Shown here one piece after another: positions 1 to 12,967 of a stretch of DNA of 64,000 nucleotides. The notes under the pieces were generated by a model. It was not told the origin of the DNA. It saw nothing but the letters and a program-made list of their open reading frames with translations, and did no database searches. This DNA is from Melastoma dodecandrum (taxonomy: Eukaryota > Streptophyta > Magnoliopsida > Myrtales > Melastomataceae), in the NCBI GenBank assembly GCA_029817715.1, contig JARUPY010000304.1, forward strand, positions 1 to 64,000, written 5' to 3'. Both the position numbers and the translations under genes were made by a program. How positions within the stretch are numbered: the first letter of the stretch is position 1; every line of letters starts with the position of its first letter.

Positions 1-229
1 ACTAATTAAAAAATAATAATTAATTTACTTAAAAAAACAGAAACACAAGAACAATATGTAATTGGTGACAGATTAAATTATTGTTATTATTTAAATTTTT
101 CTAACCACTTCTTTTTTCTTTTGCATAAACAATTTTAAATGGAAACTTCGGGGAACCCGTGGTGGAGGCATGTCACCAACGCAGCCCCAAGTGACGAATT
201 CAACAACATAAGCACCCCCCCTCCCCAGG

Positions 230-1000
230 CCGGGCCACGGGTACATGAGGGTAGTGCGGGCCTCCCGATTTTCTTTATTTCCACATGTAACGGGTCGTGG
301 GCCCAAGTGCATAGGCCCACGATCACCCCCCTTCCCCGCTCCCTTTGATCTCAATAATTGTCTGTGCCTGTCCGCATGTCTTAGGCCCATAGGATTATCA
401 TCGCATGTTATTTGTAAAACAAATAAATATGAGTTCGGGCCCAAAAAGCCCGAATCGGGTCCAATGCCCGTAAAATAGAGACATGAGTTCGGAGTGATGC
501 TTGGATCGGGTCCAACGACCGTTAAACAGAAACAAATTCTTTGGAGCAAACGCCACCTTTTCGCATGTCTAAGTGTAAGCGTCAGTAATTAAGGATCCTC
601 GAACAACTATTTTTTCCGACTTAAAACAGATTTTATAAATAAAGTCGGTGGCGACTCCGTATAGTTTACCTAGATTAAACAACAACAACCTTTTTTTTAC
701 GGAGCCATTTTGGCTGAGGAACGGATGACCCGAGTTGCTCCCGATTTCTCTCGAAAGTTCCTTCTTCGGATCATGCTCCGCCTTTCGCCCTCCGCCTCTT
801 AGGAAAACAGGGACGGTCGGCGAATGCCCGAGCAGGCCCAGTTTAGGAACCCAGGGAGGGATCACTCAACTACTTCCACAGCGTCCGACGCCCGATTAAT
901 GACGTCGATCGGTTGGGCCTTGGGGAGCGGGCCCGGATCCTCGTGTCGTCCGAACCGCCACGCACGTGCTAGGCCGGTAGGCGCGCGTACAGAGAGTAAG
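230..1000 (+). repeat. LTR-like dispersed repeat R1, copy a
   Basis: Shares a long stretch with 4315-5034 on the same strand and with the reverse complements of 39545-40500 and 54480-55200. Common landmarks are a segment ending TTTACGGAGCCATTTTGG, an inner AAGTCGG-(T)GGCGACTCCGTATAG segment, and two copies of a GGGTCCAA-(C/T)G-CCCG motif. The 'gactccg...agtttacctagg' type of sequence is known from LTRs of Tat/Ogre-lineage Ty3/gypsy elements, so an LTR origin is likely. The left edge is uncertain because similarity to the other copies fades before about position 230. No gene is supported here; short ORFs in it are repeat-derived. Confidence 0.6.
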
Positions 1001-1010
1001 TACCAACGGT

Positions 1011-3171
1011 AACTTTCCTCACTTATCTTAATCAGATAAATTATTTCTAATCTTTATAATCTAATCATAATCTTATCTGGTCGATTATTATCAAGAAAAA
1101 ATATTTTGATTAGATATTTTATCCTGTTTCAGCGTAACATTGTGCAAGATATCAGAAACAAATTTTGTTTCTAAAAAATAAACTTGGAAAGATAATCTCA
1201 TAATATTTAGTTACCTAAATCTTTATAATGAGATCATTAAACCACATTTAAATGAATTTGGACACTTAGACGAATTATCTAAGATAACCCAAAATAAAAC
1301 GTGGGTATTGAAAATTTGTTTCCATATTTTCAATATATTCGTAATATCACAGCAACAACTCACTGTAACATATAACAGTTACCAGTTGTGATTCAGCAAC
1401 ACATTGCTCAAACTCTTCACTAGAGACAAGCACGTAACTCATGAAACATTACTGCTGACTATGAGTAACGCATTGCTTAAGTTCATCATCAAAATCAGGT
1501 TAACATTTTATGTGGTCGAGGAATGTGTTGTTGCATGTAAAGCCTCAATGCGGTCTGTTTGTTTTAGTGGGAGAATCAAAACAAGCTAGCCAAAAGGAAT
1601 GGATCTTGTTTTTTAAAGTTTTTGGCGCTTCTTCGTATGATGTTGCTTGCTGTAGCAATGTGAAACTGCTTTCCGGTTTAATTGGGTAAGCATCTCAAGG
1701 TGGGGTTAGTCTTTTGTTGCTTTGTGAGATATGAACCTTTTTCCTCTCTATTTCATTCCTTCCCGGTGCGCACGTTGCTCCAAGATACTACAGGTGGGGG
1801 AGAGGTTAGCCGTATGCCTACACAATTTCGAGCCTCCATGTCCTTATCCCATTATCAACATCACCTTAATTTTCTTGTTTCCAAATATGGGTTTCTCCAT
1901 AGACATAGGATTTGAGTGGTTAAATTGGACATTGAGGGGTGTCTGTTAGCTGTCAAAGCCAACTATGGTCTAGACACTTTTTGTCTTTTGTCGAGATCCA
2001 TGGATTTTATGAGATGAGATTCCTCTGTGTATTCTTTGTTCGCTATGAAGTACCAGAAGTTATTAGAAACAAAAAAAAATCTTTTTTCTTTGTAATTTAT
2101 GTAGAAAAATACTTTCTGATGATGCAATAACGTCAATCATTCTATGAATTCATGATTGATCCTGAAAATCCCTTTGAAGTGCTAGACTTCTGGAGAGTAT
2201 TTTTTTTTTTTTTTTTGGTAGAAAACTTCTGGAGAGTGGCTCTCACCTGCTTTGGTGAAAGTGGATATTGGAAGTAAATATCAACTTTATCAGGAATCAA
2301 ATAAATGCATGTTGTGTTTAACTCTTTTTATGAATAAATGGTCACGATTTATGTAATAATTAAAATTAGCTTTGGACATTTTCTTTCAGTCTAAAAAGAA
2401 AGGTGCTGTTTCATTTTTGCATAATTAGTAAATAAAATTTATAGGTATTTTCTAGTCACGCAACAATTTTCCAGACATGGCGTGTGGAGAGGCATTGGAA
2501 AAATATCTGAAGGTTTCACGACCTGATTTTTCTGGGAGAATGTAGTCTCAGAGAATGAAGCGTGTGATGTACAAAGTTCATAACGAGTTGTTGAGCGCTC
2601 ACATTATATTTGATTTTTTTTTTTCATTCGATACTCAATAAATAAACTGCTCCATAAAGCATTGTTGTTGGCTGTTTATATAAAAAAATGGTTGTTTTAT
2701 GCTTGGTAACATGATATGCCAATGAATTGTCCATGTCATACGTTTTGATAGTTCATTTTGATGACCACTCGGCATACAACCATAACATTATAAAGTAAAT
2801 ACAACGGCAACATATGCTTCTTTCCTGCATCCGCAGACACTCTGGTACCCCCATTTGTCATCGCTTTGTAGTTGTTATGCTCAATCGAGGGAAACATTAT
2901 CCTTTGTTTATGTATCAGCCATTGATATTTCTTTTTCCCATAACAATGATGTCCGAGGCTTGCCGATGATTCCAGTACTTGTATATCCTTCATGTAATTT
3001 TCTTCAGAGTTATGCTGAAATCTCCCTTTCCTTTTTCTTCATTGAGCTTCCTTGATCGGATTCTATTTTTAACATGCAGGCATAACCTTAACTGAGAAGC
3101 ATTTTATGAAAAATGATCTCAAGACAAGCAAGCGGGAGTTCATCTGCAGGGGCTGGTGGTGATAGCCCAAA
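1011..3171. other. AT-rich stretch, no gene recognised
   Basis: Lies between R1a and R1b, the two same-strand copies of the R1 repeat. If these were the two LTRs of one element this would be its internal region, but I see no primer-binding site after position 1010, no convincing polypurine tract before 3172 and no gag or pol similarity. A 19-bp direct repeat around an 18-T run occurs near 2187-2237 (the phrase 'acttctggagagt' appears on both sides). Short ORFs here show no recognisable domain. Confidence 0.5.
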
Positions 3172-5036
3172 TGTAGACACCTCAAATTGGCCATTAAAGT
3201 AGCATACTCATCGATAATTAAGTTTTTAATCACATGCTATTATGATAAGAGTAACCTTATGTTTTCATAAAAATCATTGAACATGGTTAACGAAATTTGA
3301 TTCTCTTTGAACATGATTAGGTTTAAACATGATTAGGTCATTGATTTTAAACTAAAATTGGTACATGAAACTAATTTACATTACATAGTTTCAAAATAAT
3401 ATAAATTTTTAGCATTTTTGATCTTTTTATCTAAAAGAGAAAGCATCACAAAAATAATTAAATCAACCCACATACGAATTATGATTTTATGCAAAAGGAG
3501 GAGAACAACAAAATAGCAAAATCATTTTTTTTTTACTTCCTTTGTCGTTTCTAATAATCGAATCATTACAATCAAGTCAATTTAACAAACAAATATTTAC
3601 ATCGATTTGGTCCACGTCCCGAGATTCGAACTTATCCTAACAACGAAAAATTGGCAAGAAGGGGGAATGGACGAGATTTGGGGCTCCTCCGACATCAATG
3701 GAAAAAGAATCCCTTTCCCAAGGAATCAAAAAAACCACCAGTTTCTTCTCATAAAAAGGAGACACACAAAACAGGGATCGAGACAGAGAGACAGGGGTGG
3801 ACGGACATTCAGCCGTTCCTTCACCTGCGTACAACCATTTCCGACGACCCAACTATAGCCACAACGAGCCAAAGCCTCTTCGCCTATCCTTGTCTCTCCT
3901 CCATATGCGGTGAAGAACCCCTTTGAACCCAACCGGCGTTGTCCGTGTCACACCGCATGAACAGAACTTCACCCACTTCGGAACTCGCCCCAGATAGGAA
4001 TGAATACTCGAGCCTCGTACTGTCGGACACATGCGGCATCAACAAGAAGTTCCTCTTCCCATTGCGAAGACCACCCCCGAGGCCGACTCCTCGACGGCAG
4101 CAACAATCGGTAACCCCAAGGTGGATCCCACTTCGGCAGTACGTGGCACCACAATAGCCATTACCGACGAACTACGACAGCCATCCTCCAACGCAGACTC
4201 CCCCGAGATGAATACCTCAGGCTTCACAAATCCGGCCTTCAGAATCTCTTTCTCCAGCGATATCTCAGCGACGATGGCTCCTCGAAATTCTGTTAATTTC
4301 AACGATCTCTCTTTCCCTCCCGATTTTCATTATTTCCACATGTAACGGGCCGTGGACCCAAGTGCATAGGCCCACGGTCACCATCCTTCTCCGCCCCCTT
4401 TGATCTAAATAATTGTTTGTGCTTGTCCACATGTCTTAGGCCCGTAGGTTTATCGTCGCCTGTTGTTTACCAAATACACATGAGTTCAGGCCTAAAAGGT
4501 TCGAATCGGGTCCAACGCCCGTAAAACATTGACATGGGTTCGAAGTCATGTCCAGATCGGGTCCAACATCCGTTAACCAGATGCAAAATTTTGGAGCAAA
4601 CGCCACATTTTCGCATGTTTAGATGTAAGAGTTAGTAATTAGGAATCTTTGAATCCTACTATAGTTTTTCGACTTAAACCAAGCTTTAAAATTAAGTCGG
4701 CGACGACTCCGTATAGTTTACCTAGGTTCAACAATATCTTTTTACGGAGCCATTTTGGATGAGAACTGACGACACGAGCTGATCCTGATTTTTTTCGAAA
4801 GTTCCTCCTTCGGATCATGCTCCGTCTTTCGCCCGCCGCCTCTTAGAAAAACAGAGATAGTCGGCGAGGGCCAAAGCAGGCCCAGTTAGGAACCCAGGGA
4901 AGGATCACCCAATTCCCTTCCGCAGCGTTCGACGCTCGAGTCGTGACGTCGACCGGTTGGGCCTTGGGGAGCGGGCCCGGATTCTCGTGTCGTTCGAACC
5001 GCCATGCGCGTGCTAGGCCGGAAGGCGCGCGCACAC
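3172..5036 (+). repeat. LTR-like dispersed repeat R1, copy b, with TGTAGACACC start
   Basis: Begins with TGTAGACACCTCAAAT at 3172, a typical start of Tat-type plant LTRs. The same start appears on the - strand at 56575, next to copy R1d. From about 4315 to 5034 it matches R1a closely in the same orientation. The 3172-4315 part is not clearly shared with R1d beyond the first 17 bases, so the extent of the LTR on that side rests on the terminal motif only. The 3' end is set where similarity with R1a stops, after the 'gctaggccgg' phrase near 5020. No coding function is seen. Confidence 0.5.
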
Positions 5037-5182
5037 CCAAATATTGATAACTTAATTGAAGGAGTGGCTAATGTTAACTTGGACTCTCACATGACAATGG
5101 CGGTGAATGGGATACAAATAAACTCGTCTAACTAGCCATGTAAAGCCCCGTTAAGAGTACCAAATAACTCTACTTTCATAGA

Positions 5183-5204
5183 GTTATCAACACCCCCAAA
5201 CTTA
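5183..5204 (-). other. Polypurine-tract-like site of the Athila-like element
   Basis: On the - strand this reads TAAGTTTGGGGGTGTTGATA, the purine-rich motif that commonly precedes the 3' LTR of plant Ty3/gypsy elements. A second near-identical motif lies at 6185-6202. It is not clear which is used, because no LTR pair could be matched. Confidence 0.4.
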
Positions 5205-5722
5205 ATATTTGCTAGTCCTCGAGCAAATGCGTAGAAACAAAACACGAAAATAAAGCTAACGACGCTCCTCAGCAACGCCCGAATCAATCTCTTCGAAGCA
5301 TTCCCATTATATTCTCAGCAATGCATCTACTCACTTCCCATAGTCGAGTCATTTATTAAAAAAAACTTTATTCAATTTCCCAAAAATGGTCAAGTAGGTA
5401 TGTCATGAAGTGAAATCAACAATTAAAGGCTTCCAATAAAACACACTAGATTAGCACTTTGCGGAAAACACGTCAAACACCAACTGTCCACTCATCCATA
5501 GGTTGTTTTTCATCACTTTCTTCAACAAAATTTTATTTTGGTTACACGACTCTAAATGTATCATCACAATCTAGTGCACCCATGTAACGAGCCTTCAATC
5601 AATGACTCTCAGTCCAGTTGGACCAATGCACTAGGTGATGAAGCACCCCTCGAATCCCATGCTCGAGTACACCAAAAAGGACTCACACCACAAGTACATA
5701 ATTAGGCGCAAATCAAACAACT

Positions 5723-5860
5723 TTTCTCTCTCTCTCTCTCTCTCTTTTTTTTCTTTTTTGCACACCTAAACATTGGTACTCAGAGCCTTGGTAACCGCTA
5801 TTTGTTTTCTTCTTCTTTTTTTTTCTTTTTCTTTTCTTTTTTTTTTTCCAAGACTCGTTT
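5723..5860. repeat. CT microsatellite and T-rich tract
   Basis: A run of about 13 CT dinucleotides followed by T-rich sequence, a gap, and a further T/CT-rich tract to about 5850. It lies in the 3' untranslated part of the Athila-like element. The low-complexity ORFs over it (poly-K or poly-F) are not genes. Confidence 0.85.
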
Positions 5861-6184
5861 TCAGTCAATGTGTGACTAGCACCACTCAACGCCAACTACC
5901 ATGCGTTATTAGATTTCTAAAATTGTTTTCATTCACTATCACTTCATACCGAGAAATTATTCAATTTAGAAAACACTTTAAGTCCAATCAACAATTAAGA
6001 TTCGTTTTTAACTATTCCATAAGTTGTGAGCAAATGCATTAATAGTCATCCTTGAATCAATGTCAGCTCATCAAAGATTTCATCAAGTTTCACTGAGGAG
6101 ATTGACAAACTTGACTCAACATAAAAAATCAAAACAAAAGGTCACAATAACCATAAAATCAAAGCAGAGCAGACAAGAAAAGAG

Positions 6185-6202
6185 TCGACACCCCCAAACT
6201 TA
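6185..6202 (-). other. Second polypurine-tract-like site
   Basis: Reads TAAGTTTGGGGGTGTCGA on the - strand and lies about 380 bases downstream of the last integrase remnant. Same type as the motif at 5183. Confidence 0.35.
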
Positions 6203-6579
6203 GATTATGCATCGTCCCGATGTTATATAAAGCATATAAGAATAAATGGAACGTAATACTCCCCTGGGGTAGCTGGTCGGCTTGACTCTTGTCTCCCTTT
6301 TCATGTATAAGTTGGCTCGGCAAGTGCGGCCATGCTGGGTTGCCGCTCAATTATTCCTCCAAAATATGGCTTGAGACGTTGTCCGTTCACCATGAAAAGT
6401 CCTTCGTTTCCCCTGTTTGGAATTCTTTGTTCAAGATCTTCTTGTCATGCCACAATTTCGTTTTCTCTTGGTATATCCGTGAACTCTCGTATGCTTGTAG
6501 GCGAAACTCTTCTAGCTCATGTACCTGCAATAGACGTTTCTGAAAAGCCAATTGTGGATCTAAATTCAACTTTCTTACC

Positions 6580-8847
6580 GCTCAATATGCCTTGAGTTCG
6601 AGTTCCAGCGGTGAGTGACAACTCTTTTCGAAAACCAGCTGGTATGGTGACATCCCAATGGGTGTTTTGATTCGATAAACCCAAAGTACATCGTCTAGCT
6701 TCATTGCCCAGTCTTGCGAGATGGATTAACGGTTTTCTCCAAGATCCGCTTGATCTCCCGATTTGTCACTTCTACTTGTCCGTTGGCTTGCGGGTGGTAT
6801 GCCGTTGTGACGTTATGCTTCACTCCATATTTCAAAAGCAACTTCTCAAATAATTTGTTACAAAAATGCGTACCTCCATCACTTATGATAGCTCTTGGAG
6901 TACCAAAACGAGTGAATATGTTCCTCTTCAAGAATCGTGTCACCACCTGTGCCTCATTCTTGGGGCATGCACATGCTTCCACCCACTTTGAGACATAATC
7001 CACTGCAACCAGAATGTAAGAATTCCCAAACGACGAGGGAAACGGACCCATAAAGTTTATTCCCCAAACATCGAACAATTCAACCTCAAGAATGTTAGTC
7101 AATGGCATCTCATGCCTTCGAGAAATATTTCCAACCCTTTGACATTCATCACATTTCATGACAAACTCATGAGCATCTTTAAATAGAGTCTGCCAATAAA
7201 ATCCGCTTTGAAGTACCTTTAAGGCTGTTTTTATGCCTCCAAAATGACCACCATACGAGCTTGCATGACAACCTGTAAGTATTAAGAGTTGTTCCTTTTC
7301 TGGGACACATCGACGAAACAAATTATCTTTTCCCAACTTAAACAAGTAAGGTTCATCCCAAAAATAAGATCGCACATCATGGAAAAAATTTTTTCGCTGA
7401 TGGAAATTTAAGTTTGGAGGAAATTCATTACTTACAATAAAGTTGACGAAATCTGCATACCATGGAGTGCTTGAAGTCATCGCTGCAATTATGGAAAATA
7501 AATGTTCGTCTGGAAAATTGTCATCCACCTGCTTTTCATCCTTTCTTTTGCTCAATTCGGTTTCGGCCTTTCTAGATTCCAATCTTGAAAGATGATCTGC
7601 AACTGGATTCTCAACCCCCTTCCAATCGCGGATCTCAATGTCGAACTCTTGGAGTAGTAGAATCCACCGTATCAATCTCGGTTTTGCGCCTTTCTTTGCC
7701 ATCAAGTATTTGATTGCCGAATGATCTGTATAAACCACAACATGTGTACCGAGAAGATAAGAACGAAATTTATCAAAAGCATAAACAACAGCAAGAAACT
7801 CTTTCTCCGTTGTTGCATAATTGAGATGGGTATCCGATAACGTCTTCCTGGCATAGTATATGGTGTGAAACACCTTATCCTTTCTTTGGCCAAGAATGAC
7901 TCCAACAGCAAAATCACTCGCATCTGTCATAATCTCGAATGGTAAACCCCAATTCGGAGCTATCACTATAGGTGCGGTGACTAGACGTCCTTTTAACTCC
8001 TGAAATGCCTGTAAACATTCATCAGTAAATTCAAAACGAACATCATTCTCGAGTAATTTACTAAGAGGCTTAGCAATCTTTGAGAAATCTTTAATAAAAC
8101 GTCTGTAAAAACCAGCGTGTCCTAGAAAACTTCGAACAGCCTTAACATTTGTCGGAGGTTGCAACTGCTCAATGGCTTCGATTTTCGCCATGTCTACTTC
8201 AAGTCCTTTCTCAGATACCTTGTGGCCTAACACAATACCTTCGTTTACCATGAAGTGGCACTTTTCCCAGTTCAGCACGAGGTTGGTTTCCTTGCAACGT
8301 GTGAGCACTTTCTCTACATTCTGGAGACAAAGATCAAAAGTGTCACCAAAAACAGAAAAATCATCCATAAATACCTCGATATTTTTCTCCACCATATCGG
8401 AGAATATCGCCATCATACACCTTTGAAAGGTGCTTGGGGCATTACAGAGTCCAAACGGCATTCTCCTGAAGGCAAATGTTCCATACGGACACGTAAAAGT
8501 AGTTTTCTCTTGGTCCTCCGGCACTATGGCAATTTGATTATAACCTGCATACCCATCAAGAAAACAATAAATGAATGTCCAGCTAATCTATCAAGCATTT
8601 GATCGATTGAGGGTAACGAAAAGGGATCCTTCTTGGTCAGATTATTCAGCTTGCGATAATCCATGCATACGCGCCAACCGGTTATTGTCCGAGTAGGAAT
8701 CAATTCATTCTTATCATTGGAAACTACAGTCATACCTCCTTTCTTTGGAACACATTGAACGGGACTCACCCAATTACTGTCAAAGATAGGATAGATTATA
8801 CTTGCATCGAGCCATTTCAGAACTTCTTTCTTTACTACCTCTTTCAT
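6580..8847 (-). pseudogene. Ty3/gypsy RT - RNase H - integrase, frameshifted
   Basis: Pol region of the Athila-like element, read from 8847 down. The RT start (SPVQCVPKKGG, WRVCMDYRKLN) is separated from the rest by a one-base loss in a T run near 8570. The following 607-codon frame (8524-6701) holds the RT core with FMDD active site, the RNase H domain ([18 protein letters not shown]), the integrase zinc finger (HASSYGGH...CDECQR) and the DDE core with SDGGTHF and [12 protein letters not shown] second frameshift near 6715 throws off the integrase end; the correct reading ([20 protein letters not shown]) continues in another frame to a stop near 6580. In an intact element this polyprotein would copy RNA to DNA and integrate it; here it is inactive. 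Confidence 0.9.
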
Positions 8848-8862
8848 GATTGGGTTAAGTCG

Positions 8863-9953
8863 TCATTGTGGTTCGACCACTCGCTTTTCTTCATCCACCA
8901 GTCGAATCTTATGCATACAAATTGATGGACTAATCCCCTTGAGGTCCGCTAAACTCCAACCAATTGCCTCTTTATGTGCTCGTAGTAAGTCCAACAATTG
9001 ATTCAACTGCATGTCATCTAAACGGTTAGAATCAATTACTGGTAAAGTATTCGATTCACCCAACAATGCATATTGCAAATGTGAAGGCAGGGGTTTGAGT
9101 TCCTGCATCGGAGGCTCTATGATGGATGCCTTCACTGAAGATTTTGAGAGGTCGACTCCGAGAGGTTCAATTTGTTGAATGTACTTCACTTCCATGGAAT
9201 CCTCTTCTATCATTGGCGAGAAATCCCCATGCTCTTTCTCTTGAATCAGGAAACTCTGCTCTTGATCAATAGTAAAACATTCATTAGTAGTATCAATGTA
9301 TTTCGAAGTATTAAAAATATTGAAAGTCACTTCCTGATCATGAACTCGCATTTTTAGATTTCCATCTGCTACATCTATGGAGGTTCGACCAGTTGCAAGG
9401 AACGGTCGACCAAGTATAATCGGCACTTCTTTATCATCCTCCATCTCTAGAATTAAAAAGTCTGTTGCCAAAATCAAATCAGCTATGTTAACTAACACAT
9501 CCTCCACTACTCCCCATGGGTGTGTAATCGAGCGATCCGCCTGGTGTAGCGTGACTGTTATTGGCTTTGCTCCTTCAAGTCCTCGTTCCTGAAAAATCGA
9601 ATAAGGCATTAAATTAATTGAAGAGCCAAGATCACATAAAGCTTTACTAAAACCTTTAGAACCAATGCGACATGGGATAGTAAAACTCCCAGGATCGGCA
9701 AGCTTCGGCGGAAGTGATTGATGCAATGCCATGTTGCACTCCTTTGACAACAGAATCACTTCAAATTTCTCCCAACTTCGCTTCTTTGATAAAATATCCT
9801 TGAGAAATTTTGCGTACGTGGGCATCTTGTCGATTGCTTCCGTAATGGGATGTTGATGTGTAGCTGTTTGAAAAGCTTCAGGAATCTCATGAATTGCTTC
9901 TCGTCCTCCATTCTTTTCAATCGTTGTGGGAACGGTGGTGGCGGGTAAGTCAC
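8863..9953 (-). pseudogene. Ty3/gypsy aspartic protease and gag-pol linker
   Basis: Contains the retropepsin-like region with CDLGSSINLMP (active-site D followed by LG, as is usual in Athila/Tat elements) and the second protease motif IILGRPFLATGR. The upstream part (PTYAKFLKDILSKKR) is the standard gag-pol linker. The frame ends at an in-frame TGA at 8863; the RT continues in the same frame just after it (IMKEVVKKEVLKWLDA), so the stop is a simple nonsense mutation. The start given includes the overlapping shifted frame up to 9953. Confidence 0.85.
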
Positions 9954-10281
9954 TTGTTGCGGCTGGGCTGGTTTCTTACGCCATTCACGGTTCCATGCTT
10001 TCAGCTCCTTAGTGAGTTCAGGACTTCTCTTTTCTTCTTGTCATTCATTGAGATCAGCTATCACCTTGTTGGGTATATTTTCTGAAGGAGAAACCTCGGG
10101 AAGATTTTGCTCAGATGCACTTCTTTCATCTACAGATTGCTTGATGTCCCCTTGTCCGAGTTCCTCCTCAAACGACGCCTTGTTTTCCTGGCTTGAGGAA
10201 CCAATATATTTGTTGATTACCTTTCCGGTTCTGAGGTTCATTGCCTTACATTGTTCCTTTGACCTTGGATTGATCTCGGTG

Positions 10282-11521
10282 TCACTCGGTAAGTTTCCTT
10301 TGACCCATCTGGTTCTCCATGGTCCTCATCGATGCTTCAAGACTTTTTATAGAAGAGTTTTGTAAAGAAATCAATTGTAACATGCCATCAATGCTTACCT
10401 TTTCCTTTGCAACTTGTTGTGGCTGTTGTTGAAACCCCGGAGGCTCAAAATTTTGCTTCATGTGCATGTTTGAGCTTGGTCCAACAGGCTGTCCTTGTTG
10501 TTGTGTCTCTCTCCAAGAAAAATTGAGATGGTTTCTCCAACCTGCATTGTAAGTATTAGAAAATGGATTACCTGCCCCTTGGTTGAAGTTACCCATATAA
10601 TTTGCCGTCTCCACACATTCACCAGAGTTGTGTTCTCCTCCGTAGACCTCGCAACTCATAACATTCATCTTCAGTTGCCCTTGCATAATCTTTGTGAGAG
10701 CATCAATCTTGGCATTTATATTTGTCAGCGAATCCACATTCATCATGCCTTGTTGTCTCATCTGTCCTCGTTCATTGCCCCATTGGTAGGTGTTGATCGC
10801 CATATTTTCCAGCAAAGTGTACGCCTCATCGGTTGGTTTTGCCATTAATGCTCCACCAGCTGCTGCGTCATTCGATGTCCGAACTGTAGGTAGCAATCCG
10901 TTATAAAATGTCCGCACGATCAGCCACTTCGGAAGGCTGTGATGTGGACACTTCCGGAGTGATTCCTTATATCTCTCCCATGCTTCGTACAAGCTCTCCC
11001 CATCGAGTTGCATAAAAGTTCGTCTTCATAAGTGGAATGAACTTGGTGAGGAACTCTCGAGCTAAGTCATCCCATGTCGTAATTGAACCTGGCGTGAGAG
11101 AATATAACCACGCCTTCGCTTTGTCCCGTAAGCTGAATGGGAACAATCTCAGTCGAATCGCGTCATCGGACACACCATTGCTCTTAAACGTACCGCAGAT
11201 CTCGAGAAAACTCGCAATATGGGCATTCGGCTCATCGCTGACATTTCCACCAAATTGACATTGATTCTGCACCAGTTGGATGATGGCCGGCTTGATCTCA
11301 AAATTATTTGCTGTTACTGCGGGTCTTCGAATACCTGTCTGGACATCACCCACGGATGGAATTGCATAGTCTCCAAGTGCCTTATGATTCTCCATGTCTC
11401 TATTTTCAAGAGCCATCTGTTCTTGTTGTTTTCTAAGCTTTGCTTCTTTCTTTAGAGCACGACACGCCCGCTCGATCTCGGGGTTATACTCCAAAGAATT
11501 AGCACTTCGGCTATGTCGCAT
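10282..11521 (-). pseudogene. Ty3/gypsy gag, frameshifted
   Basis: Two overlapping frames make up one gag: 11521-10967 (184 codons, with NNFEIKPAIIQLVQ and RLRLFPFSLRDKAKAWL) and 11013-10282 (243 codons, with SLYEAWERYKESLRKCPHH). The frame change is near 10990. The zinc knuckle reads CEVYGGEHNSGEC, with tyrosine in place of the second cysteine of the usual CxxCGGxHxxxxC, so RNA binding would be impaired. A glutamine-rich stretch follows. Gag would form the element's particle; this copy is broken. Confidence 0.85.
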
Positions 11522-11627
11522 CCACCGAGGGTAATCCTGGAAAAAAAATCAAAGAAAAAAAAGTGAAAATAAAAAAAATCTAGTCTAATATCAGTGAGTC
11601 TGCTATGATATCCAGAAATAACAATTA

Positions 11628-11646
11628 GTCCCCGGCAACGGCGCCA
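11628..11646 (-). other. Primer-binding site, tRNA-Asp type
   Basis: The - strand reads TGGCGCCGTTGCCGGGGAC, complementary to the 3' end of plant tRNA-Asp. It lies just upstream (element sense) of gag and fixes the 5' boundary of the internal region of the Athila-like element. It is not a tRNA gene: only the acceptor and T-stem end is present. Confidence 0.85.
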
Positions 11647-11650
11647 AAAA

Positions 11651-12960
11651 CTTGTCCTCGGGAAATATTGAAAATGAAATATATAAAATGCTACGCCTTC
11701 ACCTAATCACATGTTATGAATTAATATTGCCTAAGTACGGAGCATGAAATTACTTTGATACGTTTACTTTTAAAATTAGATCGATTCAATTAATTACGGG
11801 CATCACAGGTTGGCTTTTTTTTAAAAAAAAAAAGAAAAGGAAAAGATCATTTTCCAAGTTTGGAATTCCAAAACCATCCGGTGGGGAGAGTTGAAAATGG
11901 ACGACGGCCACGTGTCTTAAAGTAACGGGGGACCACATCATCAAATTGACAATATGAAAACAAGTGAAATGAAATGTGCTCCCCACGACAACCCCACCCA
12001 ACATTGTGTAACCAGCAAGCACGAAATTCTTTAGCTTCTGAATAATAAATGAAAATTGGTTCAATGTACAGCTAAATAGTTAATGTATTACTAAAGTCTG
12101 GAAATGTCCCTATGGCTAACTATAATATCCGAGTTGGAACTTGTGGATAAAACCATTTTTGAGTGACAAAACAAAACAAAACAAAAAATTGTTGGCTCAG
12201 TCGTTATTACCATGTTTCATTATTTTTGTAATTAAGATATCCATGGTTTAAATCATTATAAAATTTTAATATAATGGTCGCAAGTGGGGCTAGCTGATGG
12301 GCATAAATGTTACATACCAATAGTAGACAACCTTTATTCCATCATACTAAGTAATAAATAATGCTTTACCCAACTCGTATATTTTATAAGGAAAATATAT
12401 TTTACCGAGCAATTTCTATAGACATCTTACTTTTCAACATGAATGTGAAAAGTACCTAACAATTCCTCTCTTTCTCCACGATCAAGCCCAGGCGGCACAA
12501 GTCAGTCAGGGTCGAAGGAAATACGTGTCTGTCTGCGTGGGGCATATTTTGCCCTTCGGCTTCCGGGAAAAAGGAAGAGGAAAAAACAACCGTTGCCTTT
12601 TTCCATGGTTCCACACCACGTCGTCGTCCTCCCGATAGTCATCCAGAAAGACTCGAGAGAGATTAACTACTAAGCGGGACAGGTATGTATAAAACACGTG
12701 CAGTGCTCGATCCACGACTAATGAAATCCACAAGTGTACGTGTTGGACCAGCCATTGCTTTGGACTTCCTCGCACAATCACTTCATGAAATTCTTCTCTT
12801 AACATAGTCTTCAGTTGCCGTGTAGATCCATGTCAGTTACCGATAAGTTGTCGGAAGATGCTCGGAAACGTCTCACGTGGTTTCCTTCTGCAGCAAGGAG
12901 AGGGATTCGTTTTGGACTAATGTAGTCTTTTCCTTTGAACGAAACCACAACAAAGTTGAA
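11651..12960. other. Intergenic DNA upstream of the peptide gene
   Basis: AT-rich, with no repeat of the window visible in it and no credible coding region. The first part could be the remnant of the Athila 5' LTR, but it has no partner near 5 kb. Closer to the peptide gene it holds a palindromic CACGTG (G-box) at 12695-12700 and a CACGTGG at about 12873, which are plausible promoter elements. Confidence 0.4.
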
Positions 12961-12967
12961 ATCCTCG

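Larger units (their letters stand above)
5183..11650 (-). mobile_element. Decayed Athila-like Ty3/gypsy retrotransposon
   Basis: A - strand element running from a tRNA-Asp-type primer-binding site (11628-11646) through gag (11521-10282), protease (about 9953-8863) and RT/RNase H/integrase (8847-6580) to purine-rich motifs at 6185 and 5183. The gene order and the gag sequence (NNFEIKP...I, RLRLFPFSLRDKAKAWL) are those of the Athila/Tat group, and a tRNA-Asp primer is usual for Athila. The coding region is broken by several frameshifts and a stop, so it cannot move by itself. I could not find a matching LTR pair; flanking LTRs have probably been lost or replaced. Between 5205 and 6580 there is only AT-rich untranslated sequence with a CT microsatellite. 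Confidence 0.8.

Noticed and set aside
230..5036. R1a and R1b as the two LTRs of one element
   Set aside because: No primer-binding site after R1a, no clear polypurine tract before R1b, and the two copies align only over about 720 bp; left as separate copies.
5713..6042. Poly-Lys / poly-Phe ORFs
   Set aside because: Produced by the CT/T-rich microsatellite.
11628..11646. tRNA-Asp gene
   Set aside because: Only the 3' acceptor/T-stem sequence is present, in the place expected for a primer-binding site.
5183..12100. Defined LTR pair for the Athila-like element
   Set aside because: The sequence after the polypurine motifs (starting TGTTGATAACTC) has no counterpart next to the primer site around 11650-12100.
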